The notes: a model not told the origin generated them from the sequence alone. A stretch of DNA of 64,000 bases from Distichodus sexfasciatus (GCA_032718565.1 JAVGVS010000018.1:1904254-1968253); one strand, 5' to 3'. Shown: positions 23,028-36,300, counted from the stretch's first letter. A program made the numbers and translations.

Positions 23028-23739
23028 ATATTGAATTTATGTACTGCATGGAAAAGTCCTTAAACAGAAATGTCACAAAGAGCTTGGAACCAAAAAACTG
23101 ATACTAGAGAGTAAACTTCAAAGATTTACTTTCCGCATGTTTACTTAAAGTATGCTAATGTAGCTAAAAATATATAAAGTCAAATATAGAGATGATCTCT
23201 TATTCAGTAGTAGTCATTCGATTGATTAGACTGAAGCAATTGGAGAAGATTTGCGATTAACCTTCCACCACCTGTCATGAAAATCTACGACAGGATAAAT
23301 GACGGAATAAACACAGATATTATTATCTGACCTGTTTCTACTAAGATGGAGAGAGATTTCTATTAAGACTAAGAGAGAGCAATAGAAAAGACTTTTTCCT
23401 GTGGTGTATTTCAAGTGAAAGACCTTTGAGAAAGAAGTGGACTAGGCCAGGGGACAGGCAGCGGGCCAGATTCCAGAGCTAACGTATAATCAGCCCAGGA
23501 CATGTATAATTATATCTGAGACGTGAAAGAACAGAAGGGAGTGAGAGGGGAGGAAGCAGGGATGAGGTACACAGTAGCTGAGCAGCAAGAGCTGCTTAAT
23601 ATTTGTTTTGTGGATTGAATATGAAGAATGTCCCTGTTTAAGTAACAGTTGGTTTGTGAGGGCACAATTGTCATGGCTATTATTTCTCTTCTCCACACCA
23701 ATCCCTCATACACCCACATAAACACGTGACCGCGTGCTG
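23028..23739. other. Intergenic, no gene seen
   Basis: AT-rich sequence with short frames only; no repeat family recognised. Confidence 0.6.
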
Positions 23740-24400
23740 TAACACACGTGCACACACGTTTACTTCACTATATCTATGGGGACATTCCAAAGACATAATG
23801 ATTACTGTAGCTAAAAAACGTAATATCTGCCACTACCTCGAGCCCTAACTATAACTTCAGTAATTAAAGTTTCCTTACATTACTAGATCTATATAATACT
23901 ACAGCTACACCTCACCCTAACCTTAACCGTAACTTTAGTAAGCAAAAGCAAATTGTTTCACTCTTTAAAATTTTTAAATAAAACCTGGAAAAGAATTTTC
24001 CTTTGTGGGGATGGTTTCTCAATACAACAATGTACACACAAAGCCACAACAATCTGACAAAGTTTATGTTTAAGTTTTTCTACCGTGTCATTTTAACAGT
24101 CAGGAACTCATAGCCTCACTGGGTAAAATAACTTTCTCACACACCATGCTCTGACACTTTGTTACTATATTACTAAATCTAAATCATACTACAACTATAC
24201 ATAACTCCTAACTTTAACCTGTAGGCAAAAGCCAATATTTTTCATAATAAAACTTTAAACTTATCGACAAAGAACATTTATTTTTCTCACGAGCATTCTT
24301 CACATACAAAAATGACAAATAACAAATTTTCCATTATTTAGGGGGACAATCAGGAGCTCACCACCACCACCTAAAAACCCACCAACTCACTCCCACAACC
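23740..24400. repeat. Two diverged copies of a dispersed fish repeat in tandem
   Basis: Each half contains the order TGGGGACA-type motif, ...CTAGATCTA/CTAAATCTA..., ATACTACA, CTAACCTTAACC/CTAACTTTAACC, then GCAAAAGC and an AT-rich tail ending near TTTCTC/ACAAAAATG. The two halves (about 23770-24060 and 24095-24345) are clearly related but well diverged. Family name not assigned. Confidence 0.5.
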
Positions 24401-25524
24401 ACACACCTTGTATGCATATATCTGTCCTCCCACACACAACTCAGTGTGGTTATGGGGATACTTGTGCTCTCCTTTAATCCAGCCCTCCTTACTCTTGCCA
24501 TTCTGGATTTTTCCTGTAGCTGGCTAACTGGCCAGGCCTGTGGTCACCAGCGATTCCAGCAGCCCTCCCTGAAGAGAAATTGATTACAGCTCCTGGTTGG
24601 AAAACCAAATGACTCCTGGGATCTCTTACCTGTAATTGGAAATGAACTTGTTGCCATTGCGGCTAACCATGCAACAGTAATTGGCCGCAACTATGAATAC
24701 CTGTTTTCCGTCTCCTCATCTGACAGTGTGTGACAGGCTAAGCCCCTGCTTCTCACCTGACAGATGCCCTTTAATTTTCCTCCTCCTCACCACTCATCTC
24801 TGGGAGCAGTGGGGTTTGCGGGGGAGGGTGAGAGTTGCTTTATATCACACCATTTTGTGCAAATATGTACAGCTTTACGTTTTTACTCCATCATCCTCTT
24901 TTGCACTTGGAACTACTTACATAATAATACTAAAAAAATTAAGGACCCACAGCTATGCCCCTCTCCTTCCCAGAGGCTCTTTCTCCAGACTGAGCTGAGA
25001 TGGGAGGTTGATGGATCACAGGTAGGGAGTGTGTGGTGTGTGGGTGTGTCTGTGTGTGCACGCGTGCGTGTGTGTAGGCCACAGACGGGGTCGGCAGTAG
25101 GAACGTTAATCACACCTCTCCTGTCAACAACAAAGAGGCAGCCTCCTACTGCAGCAGAGCCATAAAAAACTCCCACAGAAGGTGTCCAAAGAGAATGCAA
25201 GAAAAACTGATGATGCAATTTGTGAGAAAAATGTGTGTGTGTGTATGTAGGGGGTGAGACGAGTTCTCAGCTAACATGTGTTAATTACATAGTCTGACCA
25301 TAGGCAGTGCAACAGTGGACAAATAAATATTTTAAAAGGAAAATTAGGAGTCAGTTATTACTGTTTAAAGGCATAATCTGGTTAAAGCTGCAAATGAACA
25401 ATAAATTAAGGCAAATGTTTACTAGCTTAAAACACAAACAACTAATCACAGAAAATGGTCACTTCTTGTGAAAGTTTACACACTATGAGGAGATTCAGCT
25501 TCTAACATGGCATAATTCTGTCGA
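24401..25524. other. Intergenic, one candidate conserved block
   Basis: Segment 24555-24690 is non-repetitive with repeated TTGATTACAG, CTGTAATTGG and AGTAATTGG homeodomain-type cores and resembles an enhancer. A TG/CG-rich run lies at 25030-25075. Overlapping open frames near 24680-25218 on both strands have no recognisable domain. Confidence 0.45.
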
Positions 25525-26025
25525 CAGAGTTGTAGTCAAGACCACCTAAACCGAGACCAAGTCCTGACTGAGACCAGAGTGTCTTGACATCGAGACAAGA
25601 CCAAGACCAGGGCGCGGTGAGACCGAGTCGAGACCGAGATCGGACGAATGCACTTTTTATAGCAGATGACAAATAAGATGAACGTGCAAAGCCTAAGCAC
25701 TCCTCAAGACCAAACTCACCCCAAAGATAAGGGGGTAGTTGCTAATCACCACATAACATGGCCTGAAACACCAGATAAACGGAAAATCAGTTTAAAGTAC
25801 AGTTTTTCCATCTTAGACAGATTGCAACATTCTCTGACCTAAATGTGCATGTTGGGGTTTCATTATAACCCTCCCATCCAATCTGACAGTAGACAGCTCA
25901 TTAATAGTAATATTCTCAGAGTTGTGGTCTCAAAGTCCTGTTCTTCCGAGTCCATGACAAGACCGAGTACAAATACAGCCAATTACGAGACATAACCGAG
26001 ACCAGTCTTGAGTATTACAGCACTA
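25525..26025. mobile_element. Dispersed repeat with GAGACC-rich inverted ends, probable DNA-transposon relic
   Basis: The left end has repeated GAGACCAAG, GACCGAG and AAGACCA motifs; the right end has GAGTCC, AAGACCGAG, AACCGAGACCAGTCTTGAG and TATTACAGCACTAG. The right terminus in reverse complement (GTGCTGTAATACTCAAGACT) aligns with the left terminus (GAGTTGTAGTCAAGACC). The middle is AT-rich with no transposase frame. A target-site duplication is not clear. Confidence 0.5.
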
Positions 26026-28461
26026 GATGTTGATTACACAAATATCTTCACATGACAAAAATATTAAAGAATAAATACACTCTTCTGCATTAATAATCAT
26101 GTTACTATCTCATGTAAAATACTATATCTGTCCAAATCTGTTTAACCAATTTTTTTTTTTAAAGTTAACTAAGAATTGTAAATATAGAATGTTAAGTTAT
26201 GGAATCTTAATCCACAGACCAGGAATAAATACATTTTCTGAACCATTTAACATAACAATCGAGAAATCTATTTAGCCTGGGTCTGCTGTGAAGTGACAAG
26301 TTGAAGTGTGAAAAGCTCCTAATACCAGCTATGCTGCAGAGTATCACCGAGTTCATTTGCTCCCAGTTCCAGTCGGAGAGATGTTCTCCCGCCCTCAACT
26401 GTCTCCACACATTTGTCCGGTACAAATGTGTTGTTTCAAGATTTAGTGACAGAAACTCAAGTCTTTCTCAAAGTGACCAGACTGTGACCTTTTCCTGGGT
26501 TGTGTTTCGGAGGAAGGAACACATTTAGATTCTTCCTTTGAAAGAAAACATTGCTGGGGCTTGGGATTCTCTTGTAACGTTCCCTCATGTAGACACGGCA
26601 GAGATCAGCATTCCTTAGCTGCTCAGGCTTTATTCCTGACCTTCAGCCCTTAGGCCTGCAACCTCTAACTTCTCTTTCCCCCCTTTATCTGTACTCATAC
26701 AAACCATCTCTCCAAAGCTAATATCAAGGTCTCATTCAAAGTAAAACCATAGATAATTTATCTCCCTCTCCACTGTGACTCCATTTCTAAAAGCCATGCC
26801 TCTCCCTTCTCCCCTTCGTCTCTCTTTGAATCCCATGCCAAGAATTAAAAGGCATGTCTTCTTCAGACACAGTTACACAAAGCATCTGGATAGTTACTTC
26901 TTCTGTATCAAATATGTCCAGATTTACATCTCCATTCATAATCAGAGACCGCAGGCCCTCCCAGTTTCCCCTAAAGCTAAACAGATCCCTCTAACGGCTT
27001 ATTGGTGCAGCGTTTCTCAGCGCTTTAGCTGGATGGAACGAATAAGGGAGGAAGTGGATGGGCAGCAGTAGGCCTGGGGCAGGAAGTGACATAAAGGGAA
27101 CGACTCTAAGCAGCAGTTGTTTTGAATCTGGCAAACAAAAAAAAAAGAGCAAGAGCAAGCGAAGGAGAACAGAAAATGTAATTTGATTAAGGTAATTGCC
27201 CACAGCAGCATTTGCAATTCTAAACAAGTTTCATCCAGCCCCCAGCCACAGATGTAAACAGTGCATGCCCTTCGACCTGCGGAGTAAACATCTGGTAAGA
27301 GATAAGTTTTCACCCTCGCTGGCAGGGCGGTTGACATGACATTCATAAACACAATTTGATCTTAAAAGCAACATCCGGTATATGACCTCGCCAACCCTCA
27401 CCCCCTCCCTTCGTCCCCTGCACTGCAAAGTCCTGCAGACTCAATCCCCTGCTTGATACTTGGAGATACTAAAAAATATTTCTAAAGCAAATGAAAGATT
27501 TTGTATAGGTTTTGATGGAGTAATTGTTTCTCATTGCGGACTGAAATGGACTTTTTTTTTATTCATGATCCATAATTTAAACATCACACATTTTAGGTAC
27601 AAGTTCAGTCCACCAGGAGGTATGACACCCCCCCATTGAGCCTGGCCAAGTTGCCTGTCCATGCAGCACACAAACTGACACTGACCCCCTGACAGTGAGG
27701 ATGACCCACGCTGAGGGGTACGTCCGGATCTCTGCTTCATAAAACCCACCGAGGGATGGAGACAGAGAGATACTGATGTGGAAAAGAAAGACCGGCGAGG
27801 AAGAAGGTGATCAGAACGCCCGAGCAGCAGGCAATAGCCGGCACCAGCTGACTCTTATCACGCCAGAGAAGAAACTAAACACAGTGTGGTTCAAACAGGC
27901 CGGAGAGGTGGCCGGGGCATGGCGGGCGGGCAGACGGAGACATGCAGGGGATGGACTTCAGAGGAAGGGCCTCACTGGCCAGACCACCGCTGAGAAAAGG
28001 GGCAGGCTGTCAAGACAGACGACTTCCTATTTCACTCTGATTATCCCCCCGAGGCCCTTAGAGAGCCCTATAAAAACCTTCTCATTAAGAAGAGCCGCTT
28101 TATAGGATCTTAATGAGTCTAGGCCACAAAAAGAGGCAGAGAGAGGGAGGTAAGGGTGGTGGGTGGTGGAGAGAGAAATTTGAGTTGAGCATGTGATCTT
28201 TTTAGCATGTGTTCTTGTTTACAGACATGTATTTCACCTACCTGTTGTCCCAGGTCTTATGGGAATTGGGTGTAAATTTTCTACTTGGGTCCAAGAAACT
28301 TCAGTTGATGAATGCATAACAGCATGACCCTGAAATACTCCATAAATAAGGCAATAATCCCAAAAGCATGTGTCAATAATGTTTTGTGATGCTGTAGGTG
28401 CTTTAACATGTGAAGATGAATGAAGCAGCGTGAATGCTCAAAAACAACAACAATAATATCA
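26026..28461. other. Intergenic, no gene seen
   Basis: Mixed sequence. GC-richer unique stretches occur at 26980-27100 and 27600-28130; the segment around 28000-28110, with CTCATTAAGAAG and TCTTAATGAG as an inverted pair, could be a regulatory element. No recognisable protein in any open frame. Confidence 0.55.
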
Positions 28462-28690
28462 TGTATTTATGGCATTTGTCAGACGCTCTTATTCAGAGCA
28501 TATTCCGTTTCCTAATTACAGGGACAGTCTTCCTGGAATGGCTTGTGATAAGGGTCTAGCTCAGCGGCCCAGTGGTGGTTGACTTGGTGGTAGAATTGAG
28601 GTGGATATGAACCTACAATTTCTTAATTCACTTAATTAAATTATGGTCTATAGGTGAGTATCCTGCCACTAGATCACCATTAAAAATACA
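28462..28690 (-). mobile_element. tRNA-derived SINE, minus orientation, near full length
   Basis: Read on the minus strand: a tRNA-like head with A box (GTGATCTAGTGG) and B box (AGGTTCATATCC), then the body motif CCACTGGGCCGCTGAGCTAGACCCTTATC, and a tail equivalent to GCTCTGAATAAGAGCGTCTG followed by ACAAATGCCATAA. The same body and tail appear in the copy at 46609-46815, so this is one family. Diverged, so an old insertion. Confidence 0.8.
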
Positions 28691-28849
28691 TCTAAATTTT
28701 ATTCTGACAGGATTAGTTTTATCCCAACCTTCCAAGATACTGGCCTAAAAAGGTTTTAAAGGTTGCAGCTTACAAGCCCACATAAGAAGACATGACACTT
28801 CAGTTTTAAAAGTCTAGGGCAAGTACTCACAAATCATTAATTATCCAAA

Positions 28850-29078
28850 CCACTTTGGATAGGACCGGAGGACCGGAGCCTATCCCGGGAACTTACGGGT
28901 GCAAGATGGGGATGCATGCTTTTGGGCTGTGGGAGGAAACCGGAGCATCCAGATGAAACCCTCGCGAACACGGGGAGAGCATGCAAACTCCATACGTGCA
29001 AACTCTGGAGCTCAAACCCAGGACCTTCTCACTGTGAGGTGGCAGCACTAACCACTGCACCACCGTCACCCCTCACAA
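28850..29078. repeat. Dispersed teleost repeat fragment
   Basis: Contains the phrases GGAGCCTATCCCGGG, GGGCTGTGGGAGGAAACCGG, ACACGGGGAGAGCATGCAAA, CCCAGGACCTTCTCACTGTG and CTAACCACTGCACCACCG in order. These are shared by a very common repeat of ray-finned fish genomes. I recall the pattern but cannot assign a library name. Confidence 0.7.
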
Positions 29079-29959
29079 ATCATGAGAATAATAAATTTTC
29101 CTCAGAACAGTTCTATCTAAGAACTAAACATACCTAAGCACTTTGGTTTCCTGCTTATGAAGTACCTATTGCTAGTATCAATGAATATTCCCAACTGTTC
29201 CTAAAAAGCAGCACTTTAACACAGCCAAGTGTTTGCTAACAAATTACAATGAAGATCTGATCATGTTTTAAAGAGGTCATGCAAAGCATTCAGTTGCTTT
29301 GGCTAAGACTCTGCAGCCATTCTCTCACCTGCAGCTAAACACCCTCCCTGCTGTGGTCCAGATCTGGAGTCCATGCCAAAGTTGTGGATTACAGCAAGAG
29401 AGGGGCTTAGAGCAGCCGCAAAGAGTTCAGGCAACAAAATCATGAGCCGCTCCTCATTTTTCAGCCAACAGAGACCTGGCCACCGATGTATTATAACAAA
29501 CCCCTACAGATTACACTCGAAGAAGTGGAGAAATGAGAGTTTCAGTACAAGCTTCAAATGTTAGTAGAAAGAGAGAAAGAAAGAAAACTAAGATAGAGAG
29601 GGGAAAAAAGTAGGGTGAGGGTAAACGAGTTGATATATCAGTAAGTGGATAGTATGTTAAGGTGTGTGAACACCAATAGCAGTAAACTGAGAACACTGGC
29701 ATGAAGAAACCACCCACGGAAATCAGAAAAGACCTCACGAGCAATGAGGCCCATGAAACGCAGCACTGATTGTTGGTGTGTGTGTGTGTGTGTGTGTGCA
29801 TGTCTGTGTCTGTGTATGTGTGTCCGGCTGTAGCCCAGGGGCTAGGCTGCTTGGCAGGCTGCAGGGTGGAGGGCCGCAGGGATGCTGAGTTGAGAATGCC
29901 TGGAATGTCCAGCCCTGTTTACAGCCTGGGTTGCTTCACACCTGCAGGTCAGGGGGCTA
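29079..29959. other. Intergenic, no gene seen
   Basis: Contains a TG microsatellite at 29775-29799. No recognisable coding sequence. Confidence 0.6.
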
Positions 29960-30125
29960 TCACAAGCCTCCCCCCATCAGCAGCTAAACTCCCAGCCCCC
30001 CTCATTACGCCAGGGTCAAGCTCAGAGGTGACCTAATTAAAAGCTCATTACATCACAGACAATCTCCATTAGAATGCCATGTCAGACTGTTAATCCATTA
30101 GAGCTCCAGAGGGCCCCAGTCCGAG
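29960..30125. promoter_or_regulatory. Candidate enhancer with clustered homeodomain cores
   Basis: About 100 bp (30002-30102) contain six ATTA/TAAT cores: TCATTACG, CTAATTAA, TCATTACA, CCATTAGA, GTTAATCC and again CCATTAGA. The block is non-repetitive and non-coding and differs from its flanks. Clustering of this kind is common in conserved developmental enhancers; conservation itself was not tested. Confidence 0.35.
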
Positions 30126-32410
30126 TTAGGCATTCCAAAGGTACCACATTTGCCGGCCCAACATACACACTATCTCCATAACAGATTTAAACACATACAT
30201 TACCAACACAACCCTAAATCACCCATCACCTGGCTGACAACTCCGGGCTTGCTTCGCTACAAGACACACACACAAACACACACATTAAGCAGTCATGGAA
30301 ACCCATTACCCACCAGACACTGCTCAGGTCAGTAGTTCTGGCTAATCGGTGGAGCTGCAAGAGGCTCTGCATGAAACCTCACTCCCTCCCACCTGTTTCA
30401 CACTCACAACACACTAACCAGATCATGCTCGACCACCGTGAACGTCCGCCTCCAGTCGTGAACTTAGGACTACCATCTGCGTTCCAATGTTCGGACCGTC
30501 ATGTGCCAGTTCGTTTGAGTAATGTGTGCGAAGGCAAATCCATAACACACTGCTACAACTTCCAAAAGATACGGGTCTCAGACATCAACCATCTCGTGAA
30601 CCCGGTACAGACTCCAGACCTCCATAACTCTTCATATCAAGGAATGCGCTGTTGCAAATGTGGGGTTAAGGTTCACTAACGCAGATGCTACAACAGAGTA
30701 GCAAGCAATGAAATACTGACCGAACTCTGTCCAGCTGGACTGTTACACTGTCAAACCACACACACACATACACAGAGTCGCTTGCTTACTGGCAGTCAGA
30801 AGCAGACAGCAGCGAGGATGTTAGCTAACTGTAAAGCCAGTGAGAACTTTTATGAAAGAGAGCATTCAAATGAAATGTATTTCCTATCAGGGCAGCCAGC
30901 TCACAAATCTTCAATGTCAACGAGGTTTGGGATGGTCCCACACATCGGGCCCCTTTGGAAGACTTATGGAGAGAAACCGTGTCAGGTGCCTCCGGGGTTT
31001 ATATGAGCAGGCCTCTGTAAAAATTTTACCTGTGTGTGTTTGGACTGCAGCTTTGGTGTGAAGTAAACTCAAGCCATGTTTGTTCTGCTATTCCTAACTA
31101 CACCTGCAAAAAAAGAGGCTGTTTGGATCCAAAGCAAATTCTTTTCCCCACAGAGAGCACTGCAGGGAAAAAAATGGAAGATGAAAGTCATATATCTTGC
31201 TGCACTTTCTCTGGCAAGAGCTGCATAAAATTACAACCTTAAATACTGCAGGCCTTTTTTTTCAAAGCTACTCTGAATTAAGGTATGCTTCAAGGAGTAA
31301 AAGGAGAAGAAAGAAATGTGAAAAATGTCCGATCTTTGCCTGAGTGCCGATCTCGGTACGGACGCCGCTGTCCCTGGCCTGCCTGGTTTAGATGGATGAG
31401 GTTTTTGTTAAAGAGGAAAGTTGTGCACCTGTGTGCTGAATGCGTGTGTATTTATCTCCTGGCTGGGGACCTGGCTACACAGAGCCACTCTGCCATCTCT
31501 TTGAACCCGTTTCCCCTGGTGGCTCCCTGACCATACAGCGCTCAATGCTTTGTAAGTGACTCCATTGTTGGGGGTAGATTGACTTGAAAAGGGGGTAGGC
31601 CCAGGGAAGAAAGGCACAGTAAAACAAAAAAGACAAGAAGAGAGGGAAAGACTGGGAAAAAATTCTTTGAGGTCTGAGGAGGGCAGGAATGGATCAAAGT
31701 GCTCCATGGTGACCTGCGGCCTTTGTCCATCCGAGAGGCCTGGCTTCACTGAGCCCATCTCTGGAGGCCAGCATAAGCCACCACCGTATCCAGCTACAGG
31801 AACCTGTGGCCCTCAGGGGACATTAGGCTGCCACCAATACCTATGACCCTCCCCCCCCACCCACATCCCCCAACTTTGTAAATCAGAGTACAAATAGTCA
31901 AGACTTCCACAATATGCAATAAGCTTATGTTTTGTCCAGATTTAACTCGAATAAATTACGTTTACTTCCAAGACTGCAGTGAAGAATATAACAGTCTGAG
32001 ATTTCTTTATTTTAGGTGGTCTAAATACTTTTTGACTATACTGTATTGAATTCTTGTAGATGTGGTTAATAATGAACTTATTATATGTGTAAAACATATA
32101 AAAGGCAACATTAAAGTGAACTTTTTATAAAAGGACCAACTGTATTTTCTCACCAAGCACTGGGGGGAAGAGCGATATGGAATTTTTCGAAAATGAAAAC
32201 CATTTTGGAGAGGTTACAATCTGATTTGGAAATAATGGATGCACCACAACTTTCTGGTTGCTGATGAATGAACAATAAATTGTGTTTAATAAACGCCACT
32301 TGCTTTGAAGCCCTCACCGAGGTATAATGAATGGGCCCGAATCTAAGTACTGTTTGGGGGTAGAGAAAGAGGGAGAGGTGGGGTATATATGTGGAGGAGA
32401 AGGAGAGAAG

Positions 32411-32452
<42 letters not shown>

Positions 32453-33229
32453 ACCTGGGGAGGAGGACCAGAGATGGGGGTTTTAAGTATGTTGGGAACG
32501 AAAGCACACAAATTGTCCAGCTTTCATTAGTGTGGTGAGTGAAGACTCTGGAGAGGGCTTGATTCCCAAGACTCTCAGATAACAAGTGGCTTCTCACACT
32601 GGGGCTTTCTGTTTCCTCCTAATAAAACCAAAAAGAGAAAGAGAAGGGGAGAAAGAGAGAGGGAGATGGAGAGGGTGACTGGCCATGGAGAGAAAGGGGA
32701 AAGGGACCCCCACAGCCAACTGTTATCTGCCTAACACTCAGTCATTGTGGAGGTATTTTGGTTTATTTTCTCTAAGCCCAATGAATGGCTGCCGACAGGG
32801 CATTTCTGATGGCTTTGATAAGGGCTCCCTCCCTCTACCAATGCCCCCTTCCTTTAAGTTAGCCTTGCCTCCAAGAGCCATTAGTGAAAGACATAAAACC
32901 GAGGCAGCGGAGAAGACCTCGCTAATGCACGCAGGGGTTAACTAGAACTTCCTCTAGAGCAAACAGAAAAAGGGTCAGTGTGAAACACAGAATATACCAC
33001 ACCCACACACCAGCACTAAACACACAGCTCCACTCAAAACCCTTTCATTAGCATACTGTAAATAAGCTGCACTCTTAAAACACTTACTTCGGAAGCTACA
33101 AAAACAACTTCTCTTATGCTAGAGGTGGACTGTTGGGGATTTCATGACATTTATGACAGTTATTGATCCTTGTTCTGCAGGGATTTGAAAACACATCTGG
33201 TGGCCAAGTTGTGGGATACTCCTCCATGG
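30126..33229. other. Intergenic, no gene seen
   Basis: Contains short CA runs near 30265-30285 and 30755-30775 and a GA tract at 32403-32446. A 102-codon frame at 30371-30679 is the longest on the plus strand but shows no known domain. Segment 32700-32940 is unique and GC-richer, possibly regulatory. Confidence 0.55.
32403..32446. repeat. (GA)n microsatellite
   Basis: Purine GA run interrupted by AAG units, giving spurious Arg/Glu and Ser/Leu repeat frames on the two strands. Confidence 0.95.
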
Positions 33230-33380
33230 GTCAGGAGGATTTATGTGAAAATACTGCTCCATTCCATTGCCAGAACTACCACCACTGAGTCCCTGAGCAA
33301 GACCCTTAACCCAAGTTACTCCACGCAGACTGTCCATGTAATTAGGAAATGTTAGTCCCTGTTGATAAAGGGGATTTTGT
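33230..33380 (+). mobile_element. tRNA-SINE fragment, same family
   Basis: The body motif CCACCACTGAGTCCCTGAGC followed by AAGACCCTTAACC, then ACTGTCCATGTAATTAGG, matches the SINEs at 28462 and 46609. The tRNA head is eroded and the tail is only partly recognisable, so this is a degenerate copy. Confidence 0.7.
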
Positions 33381-36300
33381 AGTCTAATACCATCTGAAAT
33401 ATTGCTTTTAATAACGTTTAACATGACCATTTATTTTGCCTGTTCAAATGACTTCAGAAGTCACTGAGCAGGTGTACTACTTATGCACGACTGGATTTCC
33501 AAGCATCTTCCACCTCCCTTCTTGGAGAGTGACCATTTAACGCCACGTAAAAGTAGGAGAGAGTGAAGAGCCTGGTGCTATTACTTCTCCTTCCTTTCCC
33601 ACTGGCCCTGCCACAGTACTGAATCTTTGAGGCATCCTAAGTGACTCTGACTGACTCTAGTGGAGGTTGAGGCCAGGCACAAAAGAGCAAGCTGCTTCTG
33701 CTTCTCATTTGGGCTCCATTAGCGGGCACTCTAACTGGGAATGGCACTCACAAATACCCATCATCCACCCACCTCAGATAGCGGGAAAGGGGCTGAGAGT
33801 CCAGAACTGGAGTAGAGTGCTGCAGCTGCAGGGGGGGAAACACCACAGAGGAGATAAACTGTGACCTTTACCCACTGCTGCCGCATGTCTAATGGCTGCC
33901 CTCATCAGCCTTGTCCGAGGTGTCTGCATCTGGAAGACGGGGGTATTGTTATCTGGCCCGCTGTGCCCAGTGTCTGTCTAGAGCTAGCGGCCTGGCATGC
34001 AGCACTGGCAGTGCTCGGGTTCCTGATAGCTCTCGGACCTCTTTGATGTGTTTGGCCCCCACCCCTGCCTCCCCTTCTCAGGAAATTGCCTTCTGTCCGC
34101 TGCCATGGCAGATAAATGAAGCAGGAGAGGGGCTGTACACTGTCACCAACCGACCTGGCCTGTCTAACGCTGCGGCCTGCAGTGTGTTAGCGGCATACTG
34201 GCTTCATCCGGTGACGTTGCTCAGCCATTGTATGTACACACATGCACATACACTCTCCCACACAGAGATCAGATTTTAAAGCATAAAATATGGAGGAGTG
34301 AAGTGTCAAATGTGGACTGTCTCTCATCGTGGCACTCATGCATACAATAAGTATAACAAATTATTAGACCAATTTGAAACAAAAATTCTGCATCACATCA
34401 CACTTTGCATTCCATATTTGCATCTCACGTATGTCAACCCCAATTTGTAATTACTTTCAGTAATAATCATAGGACAGGAAACCAAGGACTGTGGTGTGCA
34501 AAACCCATCAAGAAGCATTTGTTACCTAACTGTGAGGTCAGAGAACAACTATGTATTTCTAGTGTTTCATATACAAGTACATGGGTTATGATCACTAGGG
34601 AACAATTCTGTGACATAAAACCTTCTGAGAAACTTCGGTCCATAACCTTGTACTTCTTACGTTTCTTTCAAAAGAGGCCAATCACATCATCTCTCATATT
34701 TTTCATATATGATGCTGACTGAATAAAAAAGCATGGATTTAACAAGCATTTAACAAGCTCATTGTTAAGTTCTATGTATGTTCTTATTAAGTTTTAAGTT
34801 CTAAGTAATCTTGACAAACTTATTTTTGGGAATTGATTGATTATCTTCTACTTTTTATAAAGTTAATTTATGAACATAACAAAGCTTTTTTCTACTTCTA
34901 TGTTTGTGGCATAACTTTAACTTAATGAAGATCATGTCGCATGGCGTGCCATTCACAAAGCACAGCCAGGGCTTGGAAGTGAATGAGAAACAGAGAAATA
35001 TGCTGTGGTCAGTTGCCGACAATTCCTCGGCTTTGCCCCTGCTGACCCAGGAAAGGGTAGCTGTTGATTCAAGAATTATTCCTAGTGGTGATTGAAAAGA
35101 GTAAGGCCACCAGCACCCTGCTCCATTCCAGACATAACCCCAAGCCTCACTGGGCCTCTGATTGACAGGCCATGAAGATACACTGACATGGTCCTCATTT
35201 CCTTCAAGTGCTATGCCACCCCTCCCCATCCCCAACACCCCTGCAAAAACACACTTGAGCCTGAGTGTTGCAGAGCAGGAAGTGTCCTGGGGAGAGAAAG
35301 TTTGGTTTCGGGTCAGCGTGCTCCGCTGGGAGAGAAGGTGCGTTGGGGGAGGTAGCAGCTGGGAGTTGAAGACATGAAAAAAGCCAAGGAGAGAAAGAGG
35401 CAATGGGAGTGACAAGGGGCTGAGCAGAAGGAACGCTGGAGGAGTGTTTTTCGGGAGTGGTGGCAGTGGGGTGGGTGCCGCTTGGTCCTGAGAGGAAACA
35501 TTAGCAAAGCAAGGAGGAAAAGCTGCCAAATTAACTTCTCACCCTTTCAATCACACCCAGGAGAGTTCCTGTCCCACTTCACTTCTGCTGATCAGGGTAC
35601 GTTTTCTTTTTCCCCCTTCTCGATAGGTCCTATGTAATTTAGCCCCGAGACCTCGGATCCCTGCACCTCAGTGAGCATGAACCAACAACATGGTATACAG
35701 CCAACCAATCATAGAAAAGTTTTTTTTTCTCATTACTTTCATGCTTTGTTAATGGGAGAAAGTATAAACCAAGATGTTAAATCAAATTAAATCAAATGTT
35801 ATGGTTTACACTTCCAATGCCCAGGTAGCAAAGAGGACTACAGGAAAATTGAGGAAACAAACAGCATTTCATGATTATTGGATATGGGTCAAAAATTATA
35901 ACAGACTTGCAATAATAAATTATATTTTTTTTCCCAAAAGTGCTTATTCATGGACTTCCCCATCACGCTTTGATAAATAAGGAATCAGTGAGTTATCGTA
36001 TCCAAAGTCCTATCCTCCTCCTCCCTTCTTGAGTCAAGACTAGAGAAATCATTTGTTGGTATTTACCCTTTGTTGCCACCGTCCTCCCTGGTTCTGAGTG
36101 TAAGATGAAATGACCACTAAATCCTTCTCAGGTTTCCTTTCTCGCAAATAGATGATGAGAGTCATTCTCCAAGACAAATGTAACTTTTCTGAATGCTCTA
36201 AATCTGTTTAGGCACATTTAATAGTGTCAATTATTGTGGGGCCAGACAAGGGACTCAGGGCTTTCTTTAGCCAGGGCCCTTAATAACATTCACTTCAATG

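Noticed and set aside
30371..30679. 102-codon ORF with several cysteines near its end
   Set aside because: No recognisable domain, no splice partners, no codon signature; treated as chance.
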